A stretch of 64,000 bases of DNA from Nannocystis punicea. Its GTDB lineage: Bacteria > Myxococcota_A > Polyangia > Nannocystales > Nannocystaceae. The stretch spans positions 8,778,001 through 8,842,000 of the forward strand of contig NZ_CP114040.1 in NCBI RefSeq assembly GCF_026965555.1. The letters are read 5' to 3'. Below are positions 9,298-17,408 of this stretch, in pieces. The first letter of the stretch is position 1. Each line of letters starts with the position of its first letter. The position numbers and the translations under genes are program-made. The notes under the pieces are model-generated. The model did not search any database and was not told where the DNA came from. It saw nothing but the letters and a program-made list of their open reading frames with translations.

Positions 9298-9301
9298 CCG
9301 T

Positions 9302-11074
9302 ATGGACATGTCCTTTCAGGCATGCGGGGCGCGCCGGCCCGGCACGCGCCCCCGCGGTCGCGCGCGCGCAGCCTCGACCGCCGCCCTTGCGGTCACCCTC
9401 GGGGCGCCGTCGGGCGCGCTCGGGCGACCAGCGACCTGGCCGATCGAACCTGTCCCTTCGGACATCATCGTGAGCGACCGGCACCCCGGGTTCAAACACG
9501 TCCCCGCGGACAGCCTCGCCGGCGCGCGACCCCCGGCGATCGAACATGTCCCCACGGACAGCCGCCTGGTCGGCGCCGCCCTCGCCCGCCGCGACGCCGC
9601 GCCGCCGCAGGTCCCCGCCGGAGCGCCGGACCTCCGCGGCGCTCCGCCGGCGCGCGCACCTGTCCCCGCGGACATGCGCCGTCCGCTGGCCCCCAAGCCG
9701 GGATCGCCGGCCCAGTCCGCGGGCGCGACCGAGGCCGCCGCGCTCGCCGGCCGCGGCGAGGGCCCGCCGGCCGCCCCGCCGCCCTACCGCCTGCTGCGCG
9801 CCGACGAGGACTACCGTTACCTGCGCGACCGCGGCCGGCGGACCGACTTCCTGGATGTCCTCAAGTACATCCCGCTCGGCCCGCGCCGCCGCGTCGCGCT
9901 CGGCTTCGGCGGCGAGACGCGGCAGCGCCTCGACTGGTTCCGCGACCTCGACTGGGGCGCCGGGCCGCCGCGCTCGCTGTCGTGGCTGCAGCGGACCATG
10001 TTCCACGCCGAGCTCCGGGCGCCGTACTTCCGCGCGTTCGCCCAGGTCAAGAGCGCGCTCGAGACGGGGCGAGCCGGCGGGCCGCGGGCGACCGACCGCG
10101 ACGACTTCGACTTCCACCAGGCCTTCGCCGACCTCGACATCGAGCGCCCGGGCCTGCGCCTCATCGTCCGCGGCGGCCGGCACGAGCTCGCGTTCGGCTC
10201 CGGCCGCCTCGTCTCGCCGCGCGAGGGCCCCAACGTGCGCCGCAGCTTCGACGGCGTGTCGGTCATCCTGTCCATCCGCCGGGTCCACGCGCACCTGTTC
10301 GTCACCCGCCCGGTAGCGACCCTGCCCGGCGTCCTCGACGACGGCTGGGAGCGCGGTCAGTGGTTCGCCGGCGCCTACCTGACCGTGCCCTCGCCCCTGC
10401 GCGGCGGCCAGGTCGACGTCTACGCGCTCTACCTCGACCGCCTCGACGCCGAGTACCACCACGGCCGGGCGCACGAGCGGCGCCTGTCCCTCGGGACACG
10501 TTGGTTCGACGCCGCCGGACGGCTCGACTACAACGTCGAGGCGGTGCTGCAGACAGGGCGCTTCGGCGCCGCGCCGCTGCTCGCGTGGACCGTGGCCAGC
10601 GACACCGGCGTGCGCCTGCCGCTGCCGTGGGACCCGCGGCTCGGGGTGCGGCTCGACGTCGCCTCCGGCGATCGCGGCCCGGGGAAGCCCTTCGGCACCT
10701 TCTCCGCGCTGTTCCCCAAGGGCTCGTACTTCGGCGAGGACGCGCTGGTCGGCCCCGCCAACTTCCTCGACGCCCACCCGATGCTCACGCTGACGCCGGT
10801 CGAGCCGCTGAACCTCACCCTCGACTGGGTGTTCCTCGGCCGTTACAGCCTCACCGACGGCCTCTACAACGTCCCCGGCGAGCCGACGATCGCCGACGCC
10901 GGCGGCGCCCGGTTCGTCGGCCACCGCGCCGGCGCCACCCTCGAGGCCGAGCTCGGGCGACACGTCGGCTTCGTCGTCACCGTCGGCCGCTTCTTCCGCG
11001 GCCCGTTCCTCGCGCAGGCCGGACGCGCCCGCGACGTCGACTTCCTCGCCACCTGGCTGACCCTCAAGTTCTGA
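9302..11074 (+). CDS. Outer-membrane porin, alginate-export family
   Basis: 590 aa. From about residue 158 (YRYLRDRGRRTDFLDVLKYIPLG) to the C-terminal Phe, it matches the alginate-export/AlgE-like beta-barrel pattern: alternating amphipathic strands, a GRHELAFGSGRLVSPREGPNVRRSFDG-type segment and a final aromatic residue. Residues about 20-40 (Arg-rich, then Ala/Leu/Val) are a weak signal peptide. Between signal and barrel lie about 120 low-complexity residues holding four Val-Pro-(Ser/Ala/Thr)-Asp units, each encoded by a copy of the TGTCC-N4-GGACA palindrome. The start codon itself (ATG 9302 or 9308) also falls in a degenerate copy, so the true start is uncertain. It sits 4 bp after the amidohydrolase gene. 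A passive channel for a small organic solute is the likely role. Confidence 0.85.
   Translation: MDMSFQACGARRPGTRPRGRARAASTAALAVTLGAPSGALGRPATWPIEPVPSDIIVSDRHPGFKHVPADSLAGARPPAIEHVPTDSRLVGAALARRDAAPPQVPAGAPDLRGAPPARAPVPADMRRPLAPKPGSPAQSAGATEAAALAGRGEGPPAAPPPYRLLRADEDYRYLRDRGRRTDFLDVLKYIPLGPRRRVALGFGGETRQRLDWFRDLDWGAGPPRSLSWLQRTMFHAELRAPYFRAFAQVKSALETGRAGGPRATDRDDFDFHQAFADLDIERPGLRLIVRGGRHELAFGSGRLVSPREGPNVRRSFDGVSVILSIRRVHAHLFVTRPVATLPGVLDDGWERGQWFAGAYLTVPSPLRGGQVDVYALYLDRLDAEYHHGRAHERRLSLGTRWFDAAGRLDYNVEAVLQTGRFGAAPLLAWTVASDTGVRLPLPWDPRLGVRLDVASGDRGPGKPFGTFSALFPKGSYFGEDALVGPANFLDAHPMLTLTPVEPLNLTLDWVFLGRYSLTDGLYNVPGEPTIADAGGARFVGHRAGATLEAELGRHVGFVVTVGRFFRGPFLAQAGRARDVDFLATWLTLKF
9307..9324. 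repeat. Degenerate palindromic repeat at the porin gene start
   Basis: CATGTCC-TTTCA-GGCATG; one base is missing from the right arm. Almost the same string, with the intact arm, occurs at 48129-48144 where no gene starts, so this may be a repeat rather than a real translation start region. Confidence 0.55.
9451..9674. repeat. Cluster of four in-frame palindromic repeats
   Basis: Copies at 9451-9464 (TGTCC-CTTC-GGACA), 9500-9511 (GTCC-CCGC-GGAC), 9547-9560 (TGTCC-CCAC-GGACA) and 9661-9674 (TGTCC-CCGC-GGACA). Arms are perfect in each. Successive starts are 49, 47 and 114 bp apart. In the porin frame every copy reads Val-Pro-(Ser/Ala/Thr)-Asp. Confidence 0.85.
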
Positions 11075-11114
11075 GGCGCAGACCGCACTGCAACGCGAAC
11101 CTGGAGACCGAACC

Positions 11115-11771
11115 ATGCCCACCGCCATCGCCGCCCCCGGCAAGACCCTCCTCACGCCCCACGACCACACCCTGATCCTGATCGACTACCAGTCGCAGAT
11201 GGCGTTCGCCACCAAGTCGATCGACGCCGTGCTGCTGCGCAACAACGCCGGCCTCGTCGCCCACGCGGCGCGGATCTTCGGCGCCTCGACGATCCTCACC
11301 ACCGTCGCCGAGAAGAGCTTCTCCGGCCCGATGTTCTCGGAGATCAAGGCCGCGTTCCCCGAGCACGACGTCATCGACCGCACGTCGATGAACACCTGGG
11401 AGGACGCGAAGATCGCCGAGCGCGTCAACAAGCTCGGCAAGCCGCGCATCGTCCTCGGCGGCCTGTGGACGTCGGTCTGCATCGTCGGCCCGGCGCTGTC
11501 GGCCCTCGACCAGGGCTTCGAGGTCTACGTGATCGCCGACGCCTGCGGCGACGTGTCGAACGAGGCCCACGACCGGGCGATGGACCGCATGGTCCAGGCC
11601 GGCGCGCGGCCGATGACCTCGCTGCAGTACCTGCTCGAACTCCAGCGCGACTGGGCCCGCAGCGCCACCTACGACGCCGTCACCGGCCTCGCCAGGGAGC
11701 TCGGCGGCGCCTACGGCCTCGGGATCATCTACGCGAAGACCATGTTCGGCGCGTCGGAGGGCGGGCACTAG
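11115..11771 (+). CDS. Isochorismatase-family cysteine hydrolase (YcaC-like)
   Basis: 218 aa with GGAG 8 nt before the ATG. The fold markers are present: LILIDYQSQM early (catalytic Asp) and the GLWTSVCIV segment carrying the nucleophilic Cys, followed by the DACGD turn and the YcaC-like DRMVQAGARPMT segment. In the Asp-Lys-Cys triad of this superfamily the Lys normally lies between these two; here the corresponding segment reads IDRTSMNTWED, suggesting Arg instead of Lys, as I recall for part of the YcaC-like branch (not checked by alignment). Cytoplasmic. It follows the porin and precedes XapX with 7 bp spacing, so it belongs to the same set as the amidohydrolase and probably acts on its product or on a related amide. 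Confidence 0.92.
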   Translation: MPTAIAAPGKTLLTPHDHTLILIDYQSQMAFATKSIDAVLLRNNAGLVAHAARIFGASTILTTVAEKSFSGPMFSEIKAAFPEHDVIDRTSMNTWEDAKIAERVNKLGKPRIVLGGLWTSVCIVGPALSALDQGFEVYVIADACGDVSNEAHDRAMDRMVQAGARPMTSLQYLLELQRDWARSATYDAVTGLARELGGAYGLGIIYAKTMFGASEGGH

Positions 11772-11778
11772 GAGCCGC

Positions 11779-12042
11779 ATGAAGCTCTACCTCGTCTCGC
11801 TGGCAGTCGGCGCGCTCGTCGGTGCCCTGTACAGCGCGCTCGGCGTGCGCTCCCCGGCGCCGCCGCTGGTCGCGCTGCTCGGTCTGTTCGGCATGCTCCT
11901 CGGCGAGCAGGTCGGGCCGATCGCGCGGCGCGTGCTCGCGGGAGAGCCGCTGTCCGCGGCGTGGTTCGCCCGCGAGTGCGCGCCCAAGATCACCGGCGCT
12001 CCGGCGCCCCAACCCGTCAATAGCAACACCGATGACGGATGA
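11779..12042 (+). CDS. XapX-domain small membrane protein
   Basis: 87 aa with AGGAG before the ATG. Two hydrophobic helices (residues about 3-20 and 28-47) are joined by the family-typical segment LGVRSPAPPLVALLGLFGMLLGEQ. XapX proteins are small membrane proteins of unknown activity often found beside transporters and hydrolases. The stop codon overlaps the start of the MFS gene by 11 bp, so translation of the two is probably coupled. The C-terminal 35 residues are hydrophilic. Confidence 0.92.
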   Translation: MKLYLVSLAVGALVGALYSALGVRSPAPPLVALLGLFGMLLGEQVGPIARRVLAGEPLSAAWFARECAPKITGAPAPQPVNSNTDDG

Positions 12043-13669
12043 CGCCCCGCGCAGTCCCTGGACGCCGCTCCGCCGCGGCCCGTTCCGCTCGCTCTGGCTC
12101 GCCGCGCTGAGCTCCAACATCGCGCTGTGGATACAGAACGCGGTCGGCAGCTGGGACATGACCTCGTTCGGCACCGCGCCGGTCCACGTGGCGCTGCTGC
12201 AGACGATGTCGGGCGCGCCGGTGCTGCTCGTCGGCCTGCCGGCGGCGGCACTCGCCGATCTGTTCGACCGCCGCCGCCTGCTCGTCGTGTTCGCCGCGTG
12301 GATGGCGGCGGTCTCGGTCGCGCTCGCGGTGCTGTCGTTCACCGGCGCACTCGGCCCGGCGAGCCTGCTCGCGCTGACCTTCGCGCTCGGCCTCGGCGCG
12401 GCGCTGACGGCCCCGCTGTGGCAGTCGGTGCTGCCCTCGCTGGTCGCCCCCGCGGAGCTCGCCTCGGCGGTGACGCTCAGCGGCGTCGCCGTCAACATCG
12501 CCCGCGCGATCGGTCCGGCGATCGGCGGCGTCGGCGTCGCGCTCGCCGGCAGCGGCGCAGTGTATACATTCAACGCCTGCGCATTCATGGTGGTCGTCGT
12601 GCAGGTGCTGCGCTGGCGACCGGAGCCCGCCCGTCCGGCGCAGACGCCCGAGCGGGTCGCCGGGGCGGTGGTCGCCGGCCTCCGCTTCGCCGTCCACGCG
12701 CCGGCCCTGCGCGCCGTGATCGTCCGCGCCGCCGCCTTCATCCTCTGCGGCAGCGCGCTGTGGGCGTTGCTGCCGGTCATCGCGCGCCGCGAGCTGCACA
12801 TGACGCCGCTGCGCTTCGGTGCGCTGCTCGGGTGCGTCGGCGCGGGCGCGCTGCTCGGCGCCGCGGTGATGCCCGGGCTGCGCGCCCGCCTCGGCCCCGA
12901 TCGACTCGTCGTCGTCGCCACCGTCGTGTACGCGGCGGCGATGGCCGTGCTGGGCTTCGTGCGCATCGAGCCGGCCCTCTACGCCGCGATGCTCGCGACC
13001 GGCGTCGCGTGGATCAGCATCATGTCGAGCCTCAACGTCGCCGCCGCGTCAGCGGCCCCCGGGTGGGTCCACGCGCGCGCGCTCGGCCTCTATCTCCTGG
13101 TGTTCCAGGGCGGGCTCGCGCTCGGCAGCCTCGCGTGGGGCACCCTCGCCGGTCATCTCGGCTCGTCCGTCACCCTCGCCGTCGCCGCCGGCGGCGTCAC
13201 TCTCGGCGCGCTCGCGGCGGTACGCTGGCGGCTGAGCGACGCGCGCCGCGAGGACGTCCAGCCGTGGAGCGCCTGGCCGGAGCCCGTCCTCGCCGGGCCA
13301 GTGACCGTCGAGGCCGGACCGGTGCTGCTCGTCCGCCGCCACCGCGTCGCCGCCTCACAGCGCGCCGAGTTCCTGCAGCTGTCCCGCGAGCTCGAGGTCC
13401 TACGTCGCCGCGACGGTGCCACCGACTGGGCGCTCTACGAGGATCTCGCGAGCCCCGACGAATTCGTCGAGACGTTCTCGCTGGCGTCATGGTCCGAGCA
13501 CCTGCGCCAGCACACCCGCGCCGTCGTCGCCGATCGCCGCCTGCTCGAGCGGCTCGCGGCCCTGTCCGAGGACGCCGGCGTGACCCACCTCGTCGACGCC
13601 GGCGCCCTCGCGGCCGCCCGCGCTCGCGGCGACCACCTCTCCGCTCACCACCCTCCGGAGCCGTCATGA
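12032..13669 (+). CDS. MFS exporter (MFS_3 type) with C-terminal ABM-like domain
   Basis: 545 aa from the ATG at 12032; the frame extends further upstream only through the XapX gene. Residues about 1-400 carry the repeated hydrophobic helices of a major facilitator, with the WIQNAVGSWDMT start and the ADLFDRRRLL loop typical of the EntS-like MFS_3 group. The last 110 residues are soluble. They run from an LLVRRHRVAASQRAEFL strand through a DWALYEDLASPDEFVETF segment to an HLRQHTR segment, which resembles the ferredoxin-like antibiotic-biosynthesis-monooxygenase fold often fused to this transporter group. It overlaps XapX at its 5' end and DoxX at its 3' end (ATGA). Export of a product or toxic intermediate of the set is the likely role. 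Confidence 0.92.
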   Translation: MTDDAPRSPWTPLRRGPFRSLWLAALSSNIALWIQNAVGSWDMTSFGTAPVHVALLQTMSGAPVLLVGLPAAALADLFDRRRLLVVFAAWMAAVSVALAVLSFTGALGPASLLALTFALGLGAALTAPLWQSVLPSLVAPAELASAVTLSGVAVNIARAIGPAIGGVGVALAGSGAVYTFNACAFMVVVVQVLRWRPEPARPAQTPERVAGAVVAGLRFAVHAPALRAVIVRAAAFILCGSALWALLPVIARRELHMTPLRFGALLGCVGAGALLGAAVMPGLRARLGPDRLVVVATVVYAAAMAVLGFVRIEPALYAAMLATGVAWISIMSSLNVAAASAAPGWVHARALGLYLLVFQGGLALGSLAWGTLAGHLGSSVTLAVAAGGVTLGALAAVRWRLSDARREDVQPWSAWPEPVLAGPVTVEAGPVLLVRRHRVAASQRAEFLQLSRELEVLRRRDGATDWALYEDLASPDEFVETFSLASWSEHLRQHTRAVVADRRLLERLAALSEDAGVTHLVDAGALAAARARGDHLSAHHPPEPS

Positions 13670-14124
13670 ACGTGATCGATCCGCGCCTCGCCTCCGCGCT
13701 GGAGAAGGCCCGCGACCTCGGCCTGCTCGCGCAGCGCATCGGCGCCGGCCTGCTGATCTGGACCTTTCACATGCGCCCGAAGCTGCTGCGATTCGACGAG
13801 GAGCTGCGCGAATTCCCCGACCCGCTCGGGATCGGCTCACCCGCCAGCCTCGCCCTCGCGCTCCTGGCCGAGGGGCTGTGCAGCGTGCTCGTCGCGCTCG
13901 GCCTGCTGACGCGACTCGCGGCGTTGCCGGTGATCTTCACGATGCTCATGGTCTTGACAATGGCCGCGCGCGGCTTCGAGGGCGCCGACGTCCAGTCCGC
14001 CCTGCTCTACGCGCTCCCCTACGCGACGCTGTTCGCCACGGGACCGGGCCGCTATTCGTGCGACCACCGCCTGCTCGAGCGCTATCGGCGGCTCTACGCG
14101 CGGTTCGCCCCGCCGCGCGCCTGA
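13666..14124 (+). CDS. DoxX-family membrane protein
   Basis: 152 aa. The ATG overlaps the TGA of the MFS gene (ATGA) and GGAG lies 6 nt upstream, so translation is coupled. Four hydrophobic helices are visible, with the LAQRIGAGLLIWTFHMRPKL start and the LLTRLAALPVIFTMLMV segment characteristic of DoxX proteins, integral membrane proteins linked in other bacteria to sulfur or oxidative-stress chemistry. As the last gene of the set it may give redox support to the upstream enzymes; its partner is unknown. The next gene is convergent. Confidence 0.9.
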   Translation: MNVIDPRLASALEKARDLGLLAQRIGAGLLIWTFHMRPKLLRFDEELREFPDPLGIGSPASLALALLAEGLCSVLVALGLLTRLAALPVIFTMLMVLTMAARGFEGADVQSALLYALPYATLFATGPGRYSCDHRLLERYRRLYARFAPPRA

Positions 14125-14193
14125 TCCGTCATGCCCCGCGGCGATCTCCGCCCGGCACCATCGGGCACGCACGGCCACCACCGAAACGCTGCG

Positions 14194-15132
14194 TCACCCG
14201 GGGTTGTCCTTGGCCCAGGCCTCGAAGGCCTTGAGGTCGACGTCGCAGACCTTGGCGTACTCGCGGGCGATCTGCTTGCGCTCCGTGGCGCGATCGCCCT
14301 CGGAGCGGCCCTGCTCCTCGCGCAGGACGTCGAGCATATCGAGCACGTTGCGGAAGTAGGTCCACCGCTCGCGCTCGTCGACGGTGCCCGCGCAGTAGCG
14401 GGCCAGCCAGGCGTGGGCCTCGGATCGCTTGCCCTGCTCGCGCAGGGCCGTCGGCATGATCGGCACGCAGGCCTGCAGCATCAGTGTGATGCGGCCGGGA
14501 CCGCGGGCTTCCTCGGCGAAGCAGCGCTCGCCGAAGCGGGCGTGATCGCCGGCGAGAAAGGCGTCGCGCACGTAGGCGTCGCGCTCGAGCTTGGAGCGCG
14601 TCGGCTGGGCGCGCTCGCAGGCGTACATGTCGACGAAGATCTCCTTTGGACCTTCGGGACATGGCACTTCGTACAGGTCGACGATGTGGCCGTCCTTGTT
14701 GGTGCCGACGCTGCCGCGGCGGGCCCGCTTGCCGCTCGAGAGGTCGCCGTCGAACGGGCGGCTGCCGTCCTCGCACTCGGCGTCGGCCACGGCGACGTAG
14801 GAGCCGTTGGTGTCGCAGGTCGGCAGCGGGTGCTCCTTGGACGAGCCGGGCGGCGATGCGGCGCTGGCGGGGGGGCGCACGTCGGCGATCCGCTGGCGAG
14901 CGTCGGTCCGGCTGTCACGGCCGGCCCGCGACGACCCGGCGCCAGGGTGGTCGAAGGTCCCCGAAGACGCGGGCTTCCGATCGAGCGGCGAATCGTCCGC
15001 TCCGGCGATCGGGGCACCGGAGGCGCCCGACTCGATCGCCGCGGGGGCCTTGGCCCGGCCCGGCCCGTTGGCGGTCTTGCAGCCGGGCAGACAGGCGAGG
15101 GCGAGGAGCAGGAGCGGACCGCGCATGCGCAT
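14194..15132 (-). CDS. Lipoprotein of unknown function
   Basis: 312 aa from the ATG at 15132 (a second ATG two codons on at 15126 is equally good). The signal peptide ends in LACLPGC at about Cys18, a clear lipobox. A disordered Ala/Gly/Ser/Pro linker follows to about residue 95. After that comes a compact domain rich in charged residues with about eight Cys residues, including CDTNGSY, DAECEDGS and VPCPEGPKE, then helices to the C-terminus. I do not recognise the domain. The segment encoding PCPEGP (near 14645-14665) resembles a decayed copy of the palindromic repeat family. It converges with the DoxX gene. Confidence 0.85.
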   Translation of the reverse strand: MRMRGPLLLLALACLPGCKTANGPGRAKAPAAIESGASGAPIAGADDSPLDRKPASSGTFDHPGAGSSRAGRDSRTDARQRIADVRPPASAASPPGSSKEHPLPTCDTNGSYVAVADAECEDGSRPFDGDLSSGKRARRGSVGTNKDGHIVDLYEVPCPEGPKEIFVDMYACERAQPTRSKLERDAYVRDAFLAGDHARFGERCFAEEARGPGRITLMLQACVPIMPTALREQGKRSEAHAWLARYCAGTVDERERWTYFRNVLDMLDVLREEQGRSEGDRATERKQIAREYAKVCDVDLKAFEAWAKDNPG

Positions 15133-15354
15133 GCGAATGTAACATGCCCGCGCGCCAACGGGCGCGAGCGTGCAAGCGAGCGCGTCCGCCGAGGATGCCG
15201 GCGGCGCAGCGCGGTGCGAGGGGGGCGTGGCTCGCGAAATTCCCCTGAACATTCCACGCGTGTCCCCCTCACAGGATCCCCCAAGGAGACCCCTCGCGCG
15301 GCCGCGGACAGGGCAGTTGGTGCGGCGCGCAGGGTGGTCTATGTTGCGAGCCAG

Positions 15355-16173
15355 ATGACGACGACGGCGAAAAGCTCCGGGAGGAATCCGAAAAAGTCGA
15401 CGAAGCGCGCGACGAAAAAGAGCGCCGGCGCGGCGAAAGCGACGACCTCCGCGGCGAAGAAGACCGTGGCGAAGAACGCGACGACCAAGACCGCGAGCGC
15501 AACGAGGAAGACCTCGGCGAAGAAGACCGCAGCGAACGCGACGACCAAGAAGACCGCGACGAAGGCTGCGGCGAAGAAGACCGCGGGCGCGACGAGGAAG
15601 GCCGCGACGAAGGCGGCTGCGACGAGCGCGACGACCAGGACCGCGCGAAACAAGCCGGCGGTGACAAAGCACGCCGCGGTCGCGCCGTCGGGCTGGTCGA
15701 GCGAGGGCGGGTGGAGGCTCGCAGTCGCCGGCGCTCGGCTGCGCGAGCGGCCGTTCCACCGCCGCACTCCGGAGCGCAGCGCCAAGCTCGATCGACTCGC
15801 TTTCGGCAGGACGCCGCCCGCAGACCCCGTCAAGGCGATCGAGGTGCTTGCCGCACGGGTCGATGACGCGAATGCAGGGAAGATCCCCAAACGCAAGCTC
15901 GACGTCGCCGTGGCGTCGGCGTGGGGCGACCGCGTCTGCGCCGCGCTGGGCTGGGAGATCGTCGAGCTCCGTTACCGCGGGGGCGGTGTGGTCGTCAACG
16001 TGCTCGTGTCGCCCGACCGGCGCTACTCCATCGATCTGGAATCCTACGCGCGTCGCGTCCTGCGTCTCGGGCCGGGCGCCGGCCCTAACACGCTGCAACT
16101 GCTGTTCTCGATGCTCCGCGACGGCAGCGTGCTGCCACCGGCCCCGGCCGGCAGCTACACCGAGCTCGGATGA
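15355..16173 (+). CDS. Histone H1-like tail fused to a small globular domain
   Basis: 272 aa from the ATG at 15355. Residues 1 to about 110 are almost only Lys, Ala, Thr, Ser and Arg in KKTA/ATKKT-type repeats, the composition of histone H1 tails and bacterial H1-like proteins, so this part should bind DNA or RNA without sequence preference. From about residue 115 the composition becomes ordinary, with a globular region containing SAWGDRVCAALGWEIVELRY, VLVSPDRRYSIDLES and a final LQLLFSMLRDGSVLP helix. I do not recognise that domain. Most H1-like bacterial proteins lack such a C-terminal domain or carry a different one, so the combination deserves attention. The promoter region is short, and the upstream lipoprotein is divergent. 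Confidence 0.82.
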   Translation: MTTTAKSSGRNPKKSTKRATKKSAGAAKATTSAAKKTVAKNATTKTASATRKTSAKKTAANATTKKTATKAAAKKTAGATRKAATKAAATSATTRTARNKPAVTKHAAVAPSGWSSEGGWRLAVAGARLRERPFHRRTPERSAKLDRLAFGRTPPADPVKAIEVLAARVDDANAGKIPKRKLDVAVASAWGDRVCAALGWEIVELRYRGGGVVVNVLVSPDRRYSIDLESYARRVLRLGPGAGPNTLQLLFSMLRDGSVLPPAPAGSYTELG

Positions 16174-16302
16174 AGGCAACAAGGGCAAGAGCAGCAGCGC
16201 GAGCGGCGGCCGCGTCAGGCCCTCATCGCTGGCCCGCGGATCGCCCTCGCCCTGCAGCGGTTGTTCCTTCGACGGGGAAGGTGAGTCGGGTTCGATCCGG
16301 GT

Positions 16303-16344
16303 CCCGGCCCTCGCGGCCGGGGGATTCGCCCGACTCTCGGGCGA
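16303..16344. terminator. Two adjacent GC hairpins between convergent genes
   Basis: CCCGGCC-N5-GGCCGGG (16303-16321) and TCGCCCGA-CTC-TCGGGCGA (16326-16344) are perfect stems in the 360-bp gap between the convergent genes ending at 16173 and 16534. No T-run follows, so a termination role is inferred from position. The rest of the gap shows nothing else I recognise. Confidence 0.5.
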
Positions 16345-16533
16345 CGCCGGGCCGGTCTGCCACGACTACTATCAATACAGTCGTTCGGTACAGTCGCGCT
16401 CTTACACGTGGTCGAGCGGGCGCAGCGGAATGTCGGCAGAGGCAGTGGCAGCGGCGCTCGACCGGGTGCTGGGCGGGTCGCGGCGCGCGAGCTCGGTCCT
16501 TGAGCTGGAGCGTCGCGCCGTCGGCGGTATCGC

Positions 16534-17298
16534 CTACATACGCCGCAGCGCCTCCGCTGTCGCCTGGTCGGCCGGGAAGAACGACTCGATGGCGAGCTCC
16601 GACAGCGTCACGTCGACGGGGCTGCCGAAGATGGTCGTCGTGCTGAGGAACGACAGCACGGAATCGCCGACGCGCAGGCGCAGCGTGGCGACGAGCTCGC
16701 TCCCGTGGCCGGCGGCCGCCTGATCGCCGCCGAGCTCTGCGCGGAGCTCGACGAGTACGGGATCGGCGCTGGCATCGATCTGCTGCTGCAGGCGGTGCAT
16801 GACGTGCGCGCGCCACTCCGCGGCGTTGACGATCCGCGGCCACAGACCATCGGGCGCCAGACTCGCGCGCAACACGTTCATCGGCGGCTCACGCAGACGC
16901 GCGGGCAAGTCGGCGACCAGCGGCGCGAACGCGCGATTGGCAGCGACCAGGTTCCAGTGCCGATCGATCGCAATCGCCGGATAAGGCTCGTGGCCCGTGA
17001 GCAGGAGCTCGATCGCGTGCCGCGCGCTCGCCAGCTCGGGCGCTTCGAGCGAGTGCTGCGAGTACATGGGTGCGTGCCCCGCGGCGAGCAGCAGCGCGTT
17101 GCGTGCACGCAGCGGGATCGCCAGCACGTCGGCCAGCTTCAGCACCATGTCGCGGCTCGGCGTGGCGCGGCCGGACTCGAGGAAGCTGACGTGCTTCGTC
17201 GAGATGTTGGCCGTGGCAGCGAGCGCAAGCTGGCTCAAATGACGGCGCTCGCGCCACTGCCGCAGGAGGGTGCCGATCGGCCGTGTGGGACTCTGCAT
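16534..17298 (-). CDS. XRE-family regulator with MmyB-like ligand domain
   Basis: 254 aa. The N-terminal helix-turn-helix reads LLRQWRERRHLSQLALA followed by ISTKHVSFLESGRATPSRDMVLKLAD, a textbook XRE/Cro fold of the MmyB group. The rest is the MmyB-like ligand-binding domain (PYPAIAIDRHWNLVAANRAF and the final LSELAIESFFPAD segment), a PAS-like pocket thought to bind fatty-acyl-type ligands in this family. It is transcribed away from the hydrolase gene at 17409, and the 110-bp gap between them holds two near-identical palindromes. It very probably controls itself and the hydrolase, as such regulators commonly do with a neighbouring oxidoreductase or hydrolase. Confidence 0.95.
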   Translation of the reverse strand: MQSPTRPIGTLLRQWRERRHLSQLALAATANISTKHVSFLESGRATPSRDMVLKLADVLAIPLRARNALLLAAGHAPMYSQHSLEAPELASARHAIELLLTGHEPYPAIAIDRHWNLVAANRAFAPLVADLPARLREPPMNVLRASLAPDGLWPRIVNAAEWRAHVMHRLQQQIDASADPVLVELRAELGGDQAAAGHGSELVATLRLRVGDSVLSFLSTTTIFGSPVDVTLSELAIESFFPADQATAEALRRM

Positions 17299-17334
17299 CG
17301 CCCCGCCAGTGTACTCGTCTCGCGCCAGCGCTCC

Positions 17335-17373
17335 ATTACCCCGCGGGTAATCCGATCGTTACCTGCGAGGTAA
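17335..17373. promoter_or_regulatory. Twin palindromic operators
   Basis: Two perfect palindromes: ATTACCC-CGC-GGGTAAT (17335-17351) and TTACCT-GCG-AGGTAA (17359-17373). They share the half-site TTACC(C/T) and a 3-bp centre, and their centres are 23 bp apart, about two helical turns. They lie between divergent starts at 17298 and 17409 and are the obvious binding sites for the XRE/MmyB regulator. Confidence 0.8.
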
Positions 17374-17408
17374 TCGACCCGGCGCCCGCGCGGGCCCATC
17401 GTGAGCGC

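Noticed and set aside
6373..9309. Very long minus-strand open frame (978 codons) opposite the AraC and amidohydrolase genes
   Set aside because: It is a shadow caused by high GC at third codon positions; it has no recognisable motifs and an Arg/Ala/Val-rich composition, whereas the plus strand encodes clear protein families.
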